NCBI GenBank assembly: GCA_019925095.2
Contig: CM034401.1
Coordinates: 14,482,338-14,546,337 of the forward strand
Direction of reading: 5' to 3'
Origin: Dendrolimus kikuchii
Taxonomy: Eukaryota > Arthropoda > Insecta > Lepidoptera > Lasiocampidae
DNA length: 64,000 nt
The notes under the pieces are model-generated. The model did no database searches. It was not told the origin of the DNA and saw nothing but the letters and a program-made list of their open reading frames with translations. Both the position numbers and the translations under genes were made by a program. Shown here piece after piece: positions 1 to 11,262 of this stretch (position 1 is its first letter; each line of letters starts with the position of its first letter).

Positions 1-204
1 AACTTAGAAGCTAGTATAATAATAATATGTACTTTATCGAATTGTACTGTTTACACATCACAGTGAGAAAAAAGCTTCAAGAACCTTTACATACATACGT
101 AAAAGATGTTGAACGTGTTTCCTTGCAAGCTCTAGATATTTCTCATAATCTCCCAGTGGAATTTTTCCCACCACGCTATATACTGAGTTTTTTTAGATGT
201 CATA

Positions 205-310
205 ACATTTTTGCAGACGTTCAGTACACTGCTAACGCCTGTGGCCCAGAGGTTATCTAAAGGCGGCAGTAATCATTTTCCATCAGGTGGGCAGATAGAT
301 AGCCTGCCAA
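205..310 (+). repeat. LINE/SINE 3'-tail fragment
   Basis: This stretch runs from TTTTTGCAGACGTTCAG through a segment reading AAAGGCGGCAGTAATCATTT and CCATCAGGTGGGC. It ends in an A-rich AAATAAA tail. The same tail motif (GGCGATGGTAACCGCTTTCCAT...GTGGGCC) closes the LINE fragment at 3.05 kb and the family A retroposons elsewhere in the window. I read it as a truncated retroposon 3' end; no coding part is left. Confidence 0.5.
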
Positions 311-2408
311 CTGATAAAATAAAATAAAGCAATAAAAAGGCCAATTAATATAAAAGGTTGCACTTGTACGTTAAATTAAATTAGAAAAAAAAACAGGACT
401 CTCTGGAAGTAGTCGATAGTAAGAACTCGAAATATAGAATTTTTGTTTTTATGTCTGCAACTACCAGTTTTAGTACCTCGTGGAAAATAATAAATGGATT
501 AGCTACACGAAAAGAGAAAAAGAGAGGCATTGGTAAAACCAGAATTTATTTTCGAACAGATATTAATTGACTACAATACGCTTACGTATGTGCAGAAACA
601 CCAGTAGCTATATGTGCGAAGTATTTTACAATGTTCTACAGAATTGCATTGAAATTCTATTAAGAATATTGGCAGATACCAGGAAATCATAAAAGGACTG
701 GAGTGCAGGACTTCGGAAGAGCAAATACTCGTCTTTGAGACAGAAGCGGGTAATCTCGCGCGTCTCCGGATTTTAATTACTTATTGGAAACTTGTGGCCG
801 CCGGCTGTATGGGACCGTCTCAGCGCTTTATTGCGAAATTTCATGGCTTAACATTACGGCGTTACTATTGTTTTATCGAGATAAAATACAACAATTTAAG
901 CTATGAAAATTGAATTGTAACATCTCTCTCTTGGTATTGCTATCTATACTTTTATATGCGTTGAATTTTAGGATAAGATATAAAAATAGAATTTATAATT
1001 TTTCAGCAAAATCAAACAAATTTATGCTCACAGCAAGATTATTAATAAGTAATGAATATATTCTAAGTAGAGTACTTGCGTAATCACTATAACAGATGAT
1101 CATCATATATTTGATTAACAATAAATAAAATCGTATCCAAAAAAATATGTTCAGACTAAAACCTACTGCTAGGCTCGGGTCTTCTGATTCCAAAGATAAA
1201 GTCGGTATAATCACAGCACTTACCTAACGAGAATAAGTCCGTTCATTATCGATAATCTCGATATTCTAGTTTTCTCAAAATCTTTTTCCCCGCCATTAGA
1301 ACCTGGTAACAATATGCACACTAGACTAGAATAAGACGCAGATTACCTGAACATTAAGCTACGATGACATTTTTCAATTTTTGATTATCCCTGAAAATTG
1401 ATTAGTTGTGTAAAAAATACTCGCAATTTACTCACTTCAAATAATAAATCTATGGTAGTGACTCATATATCAACAATGTAAGGCAGGATGTGATTTCGTC
1501 TCCGCCACACGTCAACTTTTGTGTATCTTAGTCCCACCCTATACAGAACTGATTTCTGCGTGTTGCGAATCAAAGTAACATGTAAACCGCTAATGTCAAC
1601 ATTGCTTGATCACTTAAGTAAGAGTTATATTATGTGTTGATTGAATAAGTTTCGTTAACAAGTTAACTTTATATTTTTTTTAGTAGAAATGTAATGGTCG
1701 TCGGTAATATTACTGTTTCGTTTCTCAATAACTTGGGACTGGTACAGCTATGTTTTTTTATTTCACACTCTTGGCATTCATCCCCTGCATTGCTACAAAT
1801 CTTCTTATTATACTTTATTAGTCAATCTATATCTTTTTACCCTAATAAGAAAATAAAAATACTATTATACTAGATTATATATACTAGATAACTTCTAAAA
1901 TTATTATTAATAATCTCTAAAATATAATTACTTGTAATAAAGCCGTCTGATTAAAACCGATAAACATATGAGCCCCTTTTGTGGCTTACTCATTGAGTGC
2001 GAATTTATTAATATTAAACGATTTCACCTGCAGACTGTATAATAATAATTCTAGGGTGGTTTTCAGTGCCAATGACTTCTTTCAATAGACGTTTGCAAAT
2101 ATTAACATTGGGTGCTTTGATCTTAAGCATTCGCCGTTCATTTTGTACCTATGTGAGCTCTTAATTAAGTTCAAACAAGACCAGCTAATCGAAGCTAAAT
2201 ATACGTAGCCATAAACGTCTCAACTTTTAGAGGAGGTGGTACATTAATTTATAAAAATATTTAATACTGGGAATTTTCCGCCGCTTTGATCGGCTACGCT
2301 TCGGTATATTCTTAGAAAGGTTAAACTATTGGAAAGGTCAAAGATGTTAAAAACGAATACATAAATAAAAAAACAAATATCTATCAGTCTGACCACCCTG
2401 AAGAAACC
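311..2408. other. AT-rich unique DNA, no gene seen
   Basis: No supported gene. The open frames are short and in low-complexity AT-rich DNA. Positions 690-840 are clearly more GC-rich than the surroundings and carry no recognised repeat, so that patch may be a conserved noncoding element. Nothing else was recognised. Confidence 0.5.
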
Positions 2409-3110
2409 TTGCAGATTATTATCTTCGGCATCTTTGGCGTCGACATAACGAGTGACATGCAGTATTGGGGTCTTCTGAAAGGTAAGGCCAAACTTGCCTC
2501 CAAAAAGCTTGACGTGCTAAACCAGTCCAAGCAGTACTTTATCCTGCGGCAAAGACTTGCGCTTTATAAAGCGCAGGTCAGGCCGCACATGGAGTACTAC
2601 TCACATCCAGGGGCCGGAGCACCTGCTTACCAGACTAACCCCCTCGACTCCATCCAACGTCGCACCGTTCGTATAGTCGATCGCTTACTGATTGATGGTT
2701 TAGATTCGCTAAGCCTACGCAGAGATTTTGCATCTCTCTAGATATTCTGTCGTTTGTGTAATGGAGAGTGTTCCGAGGAACTGTTCGATTTGGTGCCAAC
2801 ACCGCATTTTCACCATCGCACCGCTTGCCATCGGCGGAATGTTCACCATCATTTCCTTGAGCTATCAAGTTTAACTACGCAACGGTTCTTTAACGTTTAT
2901 TCCGCGTACAATAACGAATTGAAAGGAACTTCTCGTCGCGGTTTTCCCTCTGCTCTACGACATGGGGTCATTTAAGAAGGGCGTTACAAAATTTCTTCGA
3001 GACCGGCAACACGTTGACAACGCTCCTAGTGTTGCAAACGTCCACCATAGGCGGGGTGACCACTGTCTATCAGGCGGGCCGTCTGCCTGTTTGCCAGTTT
3101 TTGGCTATAA
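2409..3110 (+). pseudogene. Jockey-like LINE fragment (RT C-terminal part and 3' tail), frameshifted
   Basis: The first frame (2409-2741) encodes the end of a non-LTR reverse transcriptase: LKGKAKLASKKLDVLN, LYKAQVRPHMEY, and DSIQRRTVRIVD, the usual jockey-type segments after the catalytic core. It stops at 2740. The protein continues in another frame from 2754 (NGECSEELFDLVP, FHHRTACHRR) and then a third from 2962. It is therefore a 5'-truncated relic with at least two frame breaks. Residues 3047-3105 form the 3' tail (AGGCGGGGTGACCACT, GGCGGGCCGTCTGCC), followed by an A-rich end. The catalytic Asp motifs are absent. Jockey-clade assignment is from motif memory; CR1-like is the alternative. 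Confidence 0.8.
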
Positions 3111-3874
3111 AAAAATACATATCAATAACCACATTCGGTCAGAAAAACAGCGTAATAGATGAATTTCTATGATGTGAGTTCAAAACCTCGGTAGGGAGGC
3201 CCATTGGGCTAGGGGGTGTCCTACACCCACTACACACTACATCTGCCAAAATGCAGGTTCTAAGCCAGTACTTGCTACATCAGTCATTGGTCCTGCATCG
3301 AACTTCACAGGTCCAAAATCATTTCAACTTAGTAACTTACTGAAGTATGTCAGCTATCTTGGTTCTTTTATAGATGCATACTTATTTCGAGATACTACAA
3401 TAGTTCAAGTTAATCAGTATTTTTCTTAAACAAAATTTGATAGAATGAAGATAAATTTTACATTATAAATGCTTATTCGACTATAATCTAATGATCAAAT
3501 CTTGCAAACTAATAATTTACATAGGCGATTAAATTGTCAAATGGAAATTTTATAGCTACAAAAAGATTTTTTCAATTATTAAAAAAGTAAAACGGGAACG
3601 TTTTATTTTTTAAGTTAATACAGTTTTCATTATATTTTTTTTAATAATTAATGGGTCTTTTCAACTTGATAATAGAGGTAGTTTCAAGATATGCGTCACT
3701 GATATTCACAAAATTGTAATAGAAGTCTTTTATAAGCTTTTGTATTTGTAGAGGTAATGTTGCCAGCCTTCTGGAATTCCCCCGTTGCCTTATGATAGTA
3801 GTCTGGTAATTTGTTTCATATTTATTGTTTACTTTATACTAGTACCTAAATTTTCTAGGATTATATATCCATAT
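3111..3874. other. No gene; degenerate repeat traces
   Basis: AT-rich DNA. Around 3180-3330 there is a GC-richer patch that may be a worn SINE, but I cannot find a clear A or B box. No coding region is supported. Confidence 0.4.
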
Positions 3875-4065
3875 TGTTAACCAAAACCGACCGATGACTT
3901 GAAAACCGGTTAAAAAGTCCAACCGGTTACGGTTTAAGTACATAGGAACTTTTTTCTTCGATTTTTTCTAATTTTTAGCTCAATTAAACGGTTTTTGGGA
4001 ACAACATTTTATTGAATAGGATTTGTTGAAATAAGCCGGTTTTAACCGGTTTTTGTCGCACACCA
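3875..4065. repeat. ACCGGTT-rich interspersed repeat
   Basis: The segment repeats AACCGGTT-type words in both orientations (AAAACCGGTTAAAAAGTCC; CCGGTTTTAACCGGTTTTTG), giving imperfect inverted symmetry. A second, shorter copy lies at 27404-27480 (AAAAAAGTCAAACCGGTTAC and the same GTAGGAGC...TTTCGGTTTT order). Two dispersed copies with internal palindromes fit a small nonautonomous DNA transposon; hAT is a guess. No coding capacity. Confidence 0.45.
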
Positions 4066-4814
4066 CCAAAGCGCAGCCATATAATACAGAAAACTTTCAG
4101 TCGCACACAAACATGTTGCGAGAGTTGGAATGATACTTCATTTTTTATCAGAATATAGTGATTAATTCAGATGTATATAATATTCTCTTTAAAGTGAACT
4201 CCGACTGAAATGGTTAACTAAAGCCGCTTATAATCATTACAATCGGTTAATTTTAAACCGCTTTGCTAGTCACATCCCGTCTTTGGTTGGTTTGGCCATC
4301 GGTCTAAATATCTCAGAGTTATTTTTATCAAAATCTACATAGTTATATTTATACATAGATGTAATTTGGCAAGAAAGTGTAATAATACATATACAGTATT
4401 CAATATGGCTGTATATAATGGTGGAGCTACATTAAACAGGAGTGACTAGTTTACAAGTAACTAAGGAATCTATGAAGATTGAAAAAATTCTTATGAATAA
4501 GACTCGTTTGACATATTATGAAGAATTTTCGATTAAATGCAATATAGTTCTGTAGATAAATGACAAAATAATGCACGTTTATATACGGAACGCTTCTTCA
4601 CACTTAGCCAACTCTTACTTAATTATCTAACTAGCTGTGTAACTAGCTGTGTAAATAACTTTATATTCATATTTTCTAGACTCTGCAACACATCAAAATG
4701 GAACATATTCCAAGATTTATTGCAATGGTTTTGTTTTAATTCCCAAAGTTCTCCTTGAATTCCGTTAGCCACTTCGGAGATCGAATTCATAAATCACATA
4801 TATCACAATCAGTA
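4066..4814. other. AT-rich DNA, nothing recognised
   Basis: No gene, RNA or clear repeat. Only short random open frames occur. Confidence 0.4.
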
Positions 4815-5095
4815 AGGCGTGTTAGCGTAATGGGTAGCGCACTCGTCCCAAATTCAAAGGGCGCGAGTTCGATCCTGGCCGGAACGCATGCACCACTTAG
4901 GTATTTTTCTGGCCTAATGTGCATATTGATACAATTACCACGTGCTAACAACGGTGAAGGAAAATACCTTGATGTAACCTGCACATCGAGATAACCGATG
5001 TGTCAAACCTGCCAAGGCGCCTTGGACAAGCGTTTTCCGTCCGCCTCCCCCCTATAATGGGAAGCCCGAGCCCAGCAGTGAGACATTTATAGGCT
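4815..5095 (+). mobile_element. tRNA-derived SINE, near full length
   Basis: The head looks like a tRNA gene: A box TAGCGTAATGG at 4823-4833 and B box GTTCGATCC at 4867-4875. This is an internal RNA polymerase III promoter. A ~200-bp body follows and ends CCCAGCAGTGAGACATTTAT then AGGCTGATATTATA. The element is not a functional tRNA, because no acceptor stem closes and the body is long. A reverse-strand copy lies at 18189-18497 and a tail fragment at 26750-26830. The 3' end resembles the LINE tail at 23.95 kb (CCAGCAGTGG...GGCTGA), suggesting a shared mobilising LINE. Confidence 0.8.
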
Positions 5096-5160
5096 GATAT
5101 TATATTTATATATATTAAAGAAAGAAAGAAAAAAAGAAAGAAAAACTTTATTTGAAGAAA
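5096..5160 (-). repeat. AAAG microsatellite and LINE-type 3' end
   Basis: A (GAAA)n tract is followed by ACTTTATTTG. On the minus strand this reads AAATAAAGT then (CTTT)n, which is a polyadenylation signal and simple-repeat tail of a retroposon in reverse orientation abutting the SINE end. Confidence 0.4.
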
Positions 5161-5240
5161 TTGCGACGCAATTACATTCCTTATACATTTCTATACACAA
5201 AGCATATTTTGAGAATTTGTACGCCGCATTTTCAGCAAAC

Positions 5241-5311
5241 AAGGTTTGCACTCAGCATATTGCTGTGTCGGAATAATATCCGACACAACGCTGATTTTCA
5301 GTGCAAACCTT
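5241..5311. repeat. 71-bp two-stem palindrome
   Basis: An outer 12-bp stem (AAGGTTTGCACT at 5241-5252 against AGTGCAAACCTT at 5300-5311) encloses an inner 8-bp stem GTGTCGGA / TCCGACAC around 5264-5286, with CAGC/GCTG between them. It could be a MITE remnant or a transcribed hairpin. No match elsewhere in the window was seen. Confidence 0.7.
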
Positions 5312-7057
5312 CCTTTAGGTGTAAGACCAAAATGACCCAGTTTTGTTAATTAAATAATAAATGAGAATAATAATTAATAAAAACTAATTCTACTTATATA
5401 ATATTTAAATTGTAAAAAAACAAATAAATAAATTTTAATAAAATACCAACAATAAATACGTTGCTACAAAATTAAAATAAATACTCGTGTATCAACTTGT
5501 ATCGAATCATTTATTCGAATACAATTCGCTAATGCTATATTCGCTATTACTTCGAATTTATAAATCACAGACGAACATTTCAATTTTATTTATTGGTATA
5601 TAATATACATTTCTGTCAGATTAGTTCATTAATACAGGTATTTGTAAATAAAACGTAGACTAGTGTATTGGCCAAACAGCTTTTAAATAAATATCTGCTG
5701 AAATGTCTAGATGGGCTATCATTTCTTTTTCTCAAAAACTTCAATCTATACTCGTAGTAGATTAAGAACGTTCACTAAGATTAAAAAGATACCTTTTGTA
5801 AGAATAAAGCCAGCAGTCACTCAAAAAAATGTACTGCTTCAGAAAATAATTTGTATTTTTTATTTATTTCGATATCAAGAGCACGTTTAGGTATCATTTT
5901 CAAATTAAAACTTGATAGAAATTGATGAATTTTATTTTTTGTCGAGTTTAAATTGGACAAGACAGGACCGAATTTTGAATGTAATATTTAGAGTATACGT
6001 ACGCGGCCCATTAATGAGCTTGGGAGATGTTTGTGCCAAGTCGATTGGCGGGTTTCATTCTATACAGTTTGTAATTATAACAATATGGACCTTACGTCAG
6101 AAAACTGTTTAAGCTTAAATACTTCCAGCCAGGATTCGAAGACGTTTCAGTGAGATCTGCAATTTGACTGAGGCATACGTTACAAGGGGCTGGCTTTAGC
6201 CTAGTACTTATTTGCTGATTGAAGATTATTTATAACCTATATATTAATTAATAGGTACTCGATGCTGAGTTGATACACAAACCGTCCAAATTTACATTAA
6301 AAAAAAAGTAAGTACTTGATGTTACGATTCACCATCTCATAAGTTCGCTCCATCTTTAGATAACAATAACAACACAATTAAACATGCTGTCATACTTCAT
6401 TCCTCAATACGTACACTTGATGGTCGTAATCTCTCTTGCGATAGGATTTTCGGCAATTATCTTAATCGGATTACGTACCTTCATCGCGGTGACGTCACTA
6501 GGCAACTAAACCACTATCGTAATCTCCTCGGAGGTAATTGCCCTATTTCAAGTCAAGCGTCAAATATCTATCTATATATCTATACACCTTCATGTAACAG
6601 AGCGTTACGTTCTACAGTTATACTCTACAAAGAAAATGAGGATGAAGGTTTATCTATGTATATTACCTATTACAAGGTTGTAAAAGTAAGCTATATGTAC
6701 ATTGAATGTACTTAAATTTAAGTTGACTGAATCTCAGCACGTCGAGGAGTACTGCAAAGGAATGGAATTCTAGAAAAAGCATAAGAAATAATGTCGAAAA
6801 CTACTCAAGGAATCTCGACGGACAAATAAGGACGTACATGTCAATTTCATAGGGGTTTCCCGCCTCATGATTTTTTTTTTAATAGCTACTAAATGCATTC
6901 ATAGTACATATCAACAAGAAATAATTTATTAAAATGTTTTATTATGATATCTGCTACATAAATGGGGGACAAACATGAGTCATGTTGCATCTACCAAATT
7001 CCGCTACAAAAGGTAGGCGCAAAATAATAACAATAATCTGCAGACAACACACACATT
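5312..7057. other. No gene recognised
   Basis: AT-rich DNA with short open frames only. At 6400-6560 the sequence is GC-richer and nonrepetitive, but I see no splice-bounded exon or known protein motif. Confidence 0.4.
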
Positions 7058-7262
7058 ATATATTACCAAGCTAAGCAAATTACGCTTGTGTTATGTGTAA
7101 TACACAACGAACCACACTGGAGCTGATCCCAGACACCCAAACCACGGTAAATAACAGAAAATTCTTTAACTAAATGTACTATGCCAGGAATACGAAGCCG
7201 GAGTCTGCGTTCCAGTGAGCTCGGCCGGCAAGGCTTAGCCCGCTCGGCCAAGGCAGACGAGA
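7058..7262 (-). mobile_element. tRNA-like SINE, second family
   Basis: On the minus strand the element starts with a tRNA Ser/Leu-like head, CTTGGCCGAGCGGGCTAAG (7230-7255), which holds an A box (TGGCCGAGCGG). The B-box position is degenerate. The body contains GGTTTGGGTGTCTGGGATC and ends AACACAAGCGTAATTTGC then TTAGCTTGG. A second copy in the same orientation is at 50366-50572. I infer a SINE from the tRNA-like head and dispersed copies. Confidence 0.65.
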
Positions 7263-7545
7263 TATGCTGGCATAGCATTTAGATGGATAATATAAGCGGA
7301 GAAGAAAAATCAGAAAAGGTAAATAATAATAATAATAATAAATAAAAAAATAAAATAAAAAATAAAAAAATTGCTGTCAATCACCTAATTGTCTGTTTCC
7401 TATATTCCTCAGTAAATAATTAATTAAGTGTTCACAATATATATAAAAGCTTTTACAAACGCGCAAAAATAGACACCCTTCTTTCCAAAATATTTACAAC
7501 CATATATTTTTTCGATTTATAACTAACATCAAAAGACCCACCATC

Positions 7546-7635
7546 ATGACGTACATAATGTCAAACGTGCGAACAAAAATGAAAAATCATAAGGCAATGT
7601 ATATATCACGACGAAACAATAATATGAAAGAATAA
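7546..7635 (+). pseudogene. Upstream in-frame segment of the Dong-like frame, cut by TAA
   Basis: An ATG at 7546 opens 29 codons in the same frame as the main protein and stops at TAA 7633-7635. From 7636 the frame is open without interruption to 11260, but has no ATG until 7918. So either this segment is the original N-terminus broken by one nonsense change, or it is a short leader frame and translation starts elsewhere. The segment is basic and Asn-rich. It has no recognised domain. Confidence 0.5.
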
Positions 7636-7749
7636 AGACGGAAGCAGACAGAAAATATTGCAGCAAGACGAGGATGCGCACGCCCACCACCTGCTGCGCC
7701 CGCCTCGCCCGACTCCACATCTCGGTCGTCGTCATCCGATGAAGACTTC

Positions 7750-10700
7750 GTGACGCCGGCGGCCACCGGGGTGTCGAGCAACAGCGAGGAGGGGCCAGCG
7801 CCGTCCGCCCCGCCAAGAAGACCTGCGCGAGGCCGAGGACGGCCACCGTCGGCACGCTTGGGACCTGCGGGACGCATCCCGCACCTGGCCCCCGCTACCG
7901 GTGGTGCAGTGCGCCGCATGAGATGGTCTCAGCAAATGAATGAGAGCGTCATGCGAGCGTACTTCGAGGCAACAGATATAGGAACCAACCTCACTGCGTA
8001 TCGTGATCGGATGCTGTCTCTGTTTCAGGTACTTCACCCAGATACCACCGTAACGGCACAACGCTTGTCGGATCAAGTGCGGGCTATTCAGCGGTTACAC
8101 CTGCTGGATGAATCTGTTCTTGATCGTCTTCGCACTGAAGTACGAACCAGTCTTAGGGTTACCGAAACTTCGCAATCTCCAGTACCACAAAACGATCATT
8201 TAATAACCCTAACGCAGGTACCAACGGTAACGTCAGAAGCGAATTTGGGTAACCCTTCCGCTGATTACGTAAGTAGCCAGGATATTGAGCATATGAGGAG
8301 GATTTTGGAGGCGGTGATTAAGGATTTTAAGGATGTACCTACATTGAGCAGGCCGAGGCTACCTCGTTTGCCCATCCATAGACGTAGCTTGGCTATTATT
8401 GGTAATATGAATTCACTTTTAATACCATACTTTGAATTAAGTAAAGACCTGGTCGAGACACACTCTATTCTGTATTGCGGGGCTGTCGCTGTCTGTCAAG
8501 CAGCTGGCGTAAAATTTAATAAAAATCCAGAGCCCGTACAAAATAGACGCGAGAAACCTGCCTGGCAATACAGAATAGAACGTCGCATCAATACAGCTAG
8601 AACCTTAATAGCCAAGCTACTCTGCTTTCGGTCGGGTAACACTCGACTTAAAATTATGCGTTTTGTGACCCAAGCATTTGCAGGCACTAACATCAGCCCT
8701 AATGATTATAAACAAAGGGTCACGGAGCGCATAGACTTCCTGAAACAGAAAATCTGTGCATGGGCAAACCGAATTCGCAGGTATAGGAAGCGCACAGAGA
8801 GATTTTGTCTCAATCGCCGCTTCCAAATTGACCAAAAAGGGGTTTATAGAGGTTGGGGACGACCTGATGAACAAGGTAATGACGGGCAACCACCAAATGC
8901 TGACGACATAACGGCCTTCTGGCGTGGAATTTGGTCGTTGCCTGTCAGTCACACAGAAGGCAACTGGAAAAGTGCTGTCGAACAGAGATGCCAACGGATA
9001 CCAGAAATGGACCCAGTAGTTATTGAACCATCTGATGTAGGTTATGCAATCGGTTCAGCCCACAACTGGAAAAGCCCTGGGCTGGACGGCTTGCATAATT
9101 TCTGGATCAAATGGTTCAAAGTCTCGCATCCCTGTTTAGCTACACAATTCCAGGAAGCCTTAAGCACATGTAACATCCCAACCTTTATGACCACAGGGGT
9201 CACTTACCTTTTATATAAATCTGGTAGTACCACGGAACCCAAAAACTATAGACCTATAACTTGTCTTCCCACCATTTACAAGTTGCTTACATCCATTTTG
9301 AGATCAAAATTATTAAAACATTTAGTTGACAATAAACTTCTGGCATATACTCAAAATGGTTGTAGGCCTGGGTCCCGTGGTACTAAAGAACTCCTCCTCA
9401 TAGATATGACCATTAATCAACAAGCCCGCCGAAATAGGAAAAACCTCTGCACCGCCTGGGTAGATTATAAAAAGGCATATGACTCAGTGCCGCATACATG
9501 GCTAATGAGGGTACTGGAGCTATATAAAATTGATGTAACTCTACGTACCTTCCTTGGCGCATGTATGGGGCAATGGGTCACTAGACTCTGCATGCCCGGC
9601 GGTGGTAGCTTACCTATTTCGGACGGACTTATAAAGGTAGAGCGAGGGATCTTCCAGGGTGATAGCCTGAGTCCATTGTGGTTTTGCCTGGCTTTGAATC
9701 CTTTAAGCTATTTGCTGGAGGATTCAAAGCTAGGCTTTCATCTTCGTAGAGGGAGTGAAGCCATATCTCACCTGCTGTATATGGATGACCTCAAACTGTT
9801 CGCATCGAAAAAACATGACCTACTAGAGCTGCTAAACCTAACTAAAACGTTTAGCAGCTCTATAGGAATGGAATTTGGTGTGGATAAGTGTGCGGTTATG
9901 TATGTACAGCGGGGGAGAATTATAAATTCTAACGGACTGGAGCTATCCGAGGGTATGTGCTTTAAAACCCTTTCCGAGGATGAGACCTACAAGTACCTTG
10001 GTATATCACAGTCATTGGGTATAGTTGACGAGGATATGAAACAGCTGGTAACAGTGCGATTCTTTAGCCGCCTGAAGAAAGTATTAAATTGCCTTCTCTC
10101 AGGTGGTAACAAGATTCGTGCTTTTAACAGTTGGGTCATGCCCTCTTTAGCTTACTCCTTTGGTATACTAAGGTGGACTCAAACAGAGCTAGACGCCCTG
10201 GATCGTAGGGTCCGTTGTATACTGACAACATATCGGATGCACCATCCACGATCATCTGTGATGAGATTGTACATCCCACGGAAGTGTGGTGGCCGGGGAT
10301 TTCTAAACGCTAAAGACTTACACAACCGTGAGGTGTATAATCTACGAGAATACTTCCTGAAAACTGACGAAAGTATGCATCGAGATATGGTGTCAGTAGA
10401 CAAGGGATTCACCCCGCTCTCTCTTGCAAAAGAGAACTGGCTCAGACCTACGGTATTGAGTACCTCCGAGCGAATGGACATATGGAAGAGCAAGGAGCTG
10501 CACGGCAGGTTTTACCAGGCGTTATATGGGCCCGACATAGACTTGCCGGCGTCGGTGAACTGGCTACGTTTCGGTGACCTCTTTGGGGAAACCGAAGGGT
10601 TTGTCTGTGCAATTATGGACGAGGTTATCAAGACGAACAACTACAGGAAGTACATCCTGAAGGACGGCACGCTCGACGTATGCCGGGCGTGTCATCGCCC

Positions 10701-11262
10701 GGGCGAATCCATCAGGCATGTTACTTCCTGTTGTTCTCGTCTTGCTAACTCCGAGTACTTGCATAGGCACAACCTAGTAGCCAGGATCATCCATCAGCAA
10801 CTTGCTCTTCGATACGGTCTGATAGCGAATGAGGTACCTTATTATAAATATGCCCCTGAGCCAGTTCTCGAAAATGGTCATATCACGCTCTACTGGGATC
10901 GATCTATTATCACAGACAGGACTATTGTTGCCAATAAGCCTGACATTGTGATAATAGATCGATCTGCGAGACGTACGATACTTGTTGATATAAGTATCCC
11001 ACATGACTGTAATCTCGTAAAAGCTGAAACTGACAAATTAACGAAATACCTTGACCTCGCGCACGAGATTACGGCCATGTGGCATATGGACTCAACGATC
11101 ATCGTACCGATAGTGGTGTCTGTTAACGGTCTAATAGCGAAGAGCCTCGACCGACACCTAGAGAGGCTCTCGCTCGGTAAATGGGTGAAGGGCCAGATGC
11201 AGAAGGCGGTTCTCCTGAGCACGGCACGCATTGTGAGGAAGTTCCTGTCTCTGGAGCCTTAA
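7750..11262 (+). CDS. Dong/R4-clade LINE protein: reverse transcriptase plus restriction-like endonuclease
   Basis: The protein would nick target DNA and prime reverse transcription of its own RNA there. Counting from the GTG at 7750 it has 1170 residues. Domains in order: Ala/Pro/Arg-rich leader; Myb-like helical region from residue 57 (MRWSQQMNESVMRAY); RT from about 480, with NYRPITCLPTIYKLL, motif A VDYKKAYDS (Asp572), motif B GIFQGDSLSP and catalytic YMDD at 677-680; a CX2CX8HX4C finger (Cys978, Cys981, His990, Cys995); then a restriction-like endonuclease with KPDI (Asp1065) and DISIP (Asp1080), a PD-x14-D spacing. GTG is only a frame convention: the frame opens at 7636 and the first ATG is at 7918. 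YMDD with this endonuclease favours R4/Dong over R2. No internal stop or frameshift was found from 7636 to the end, so the copy looks young. Confidence 0.9.
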   Translation: MTPAATGVSSNSEEGPAPSAPPRRPARGRGRPPSARLGPAGRIPHLAPATGGAVRRMRWSQQMNESVMRAYFEATDIGTNLTAYRDRMLSLFQVLHPDTTVTAQRLSDQVRAIQRLHLLDESVLDRLRTEVRTSLRVTETSQSPVPQNDHLITLTQVPTVTSEANLGNPSADYVSSQDIEHMRRILEAVIKDFKDVPTLSRPRLPRLPIHRRSLAIIGNMNSLLIPYFELSKDLVETHSILYCGAVAVCQAAGVKFNKNPEPVQNRREKPAWQYRIERRINTARTLIAKLLCFRSGNTRLKIMRFVTQAFAGTNISPNDYKQRVTERIDFLKQKICAWANRIRRYRKRTERFCLNRRFQIDQKGVYRGWGRPDEQGNDGQPPNADDITAFWRGIWSLPVSHTEGNWKSAVEQRCQRIPEMDPVVIEPSDVGYAIGSAHNWKSPGLDGLHNFWIKWFKVSHPCLATQFQEALSTCNIPTFMTTGVTYLLYKSGSTTEPKNYRPITCLPTIYKLLTSILRSKLLKHLVDNKLLAYTQNGCRPGSRGTKELLLIDMTINQQARRNRKNLCTAWVDYKKAYDSVPHTWLMRVLELYKIDVTLRTFLGACMGQWVTRLCMPGGGSLPISDGLIKVERGIFQGDSLSPLWFCLALNPLSYLLEDSKLGFHLRRGSEAISHLLYMDDLKLFASKKHDLLELLNLTKTFSSSIGMEFGVDKCAVMYVQRGRIINSNGLELSEGMCFKTLSEDETYKYLGISQSLGIVDEDMKQLVTVRFFSRLKKVLNCLLSGGNKIRAFNSWVMPSLAYSFGILRWTQTELDALDRRVRCILTTYRMHHPRSSVMRLYIPRKCGGRGFLNAKDLHNREVYNLREYFLKTDESMHRDMVSVDKGFTPLSLAKENWLRPTVLSTSERMDIWKSKELHGRFYQALYGPDIDLPASVNWLRFGDLFGETEGFVCAIMDEVIKTNNYRKYILKDGTLDVCRACHRPGESIRHVTSCCSRLANSEYLHRHNLVARIIHQQLALRYGLIANEVPYYKYAPEPVLENGHITLYWDRSIITDRTIVANKPDIVIIDRSARRTILVDISIPHDCNLVKAETDKLTKYLDLAHEITAMWHMDSTIIVPIVVSVNGLIAKSLDRHLERLSLGKWVKGQMQKAVLLSTARIVRKFLSLEP

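Noticed and set aside
4819..4890. Functional tRNA gene
   Set aside because: A and B boxes are present but no acceptor stem closes, and the sequence continues into a repeated SINE body with a reverse copy at 18 kb.
7544..8076. Minus-strand open frames over the Dong-like 5' region
   Set aside because: Antisense shadows of the GC-rich Ala/Pro/Arg leader.
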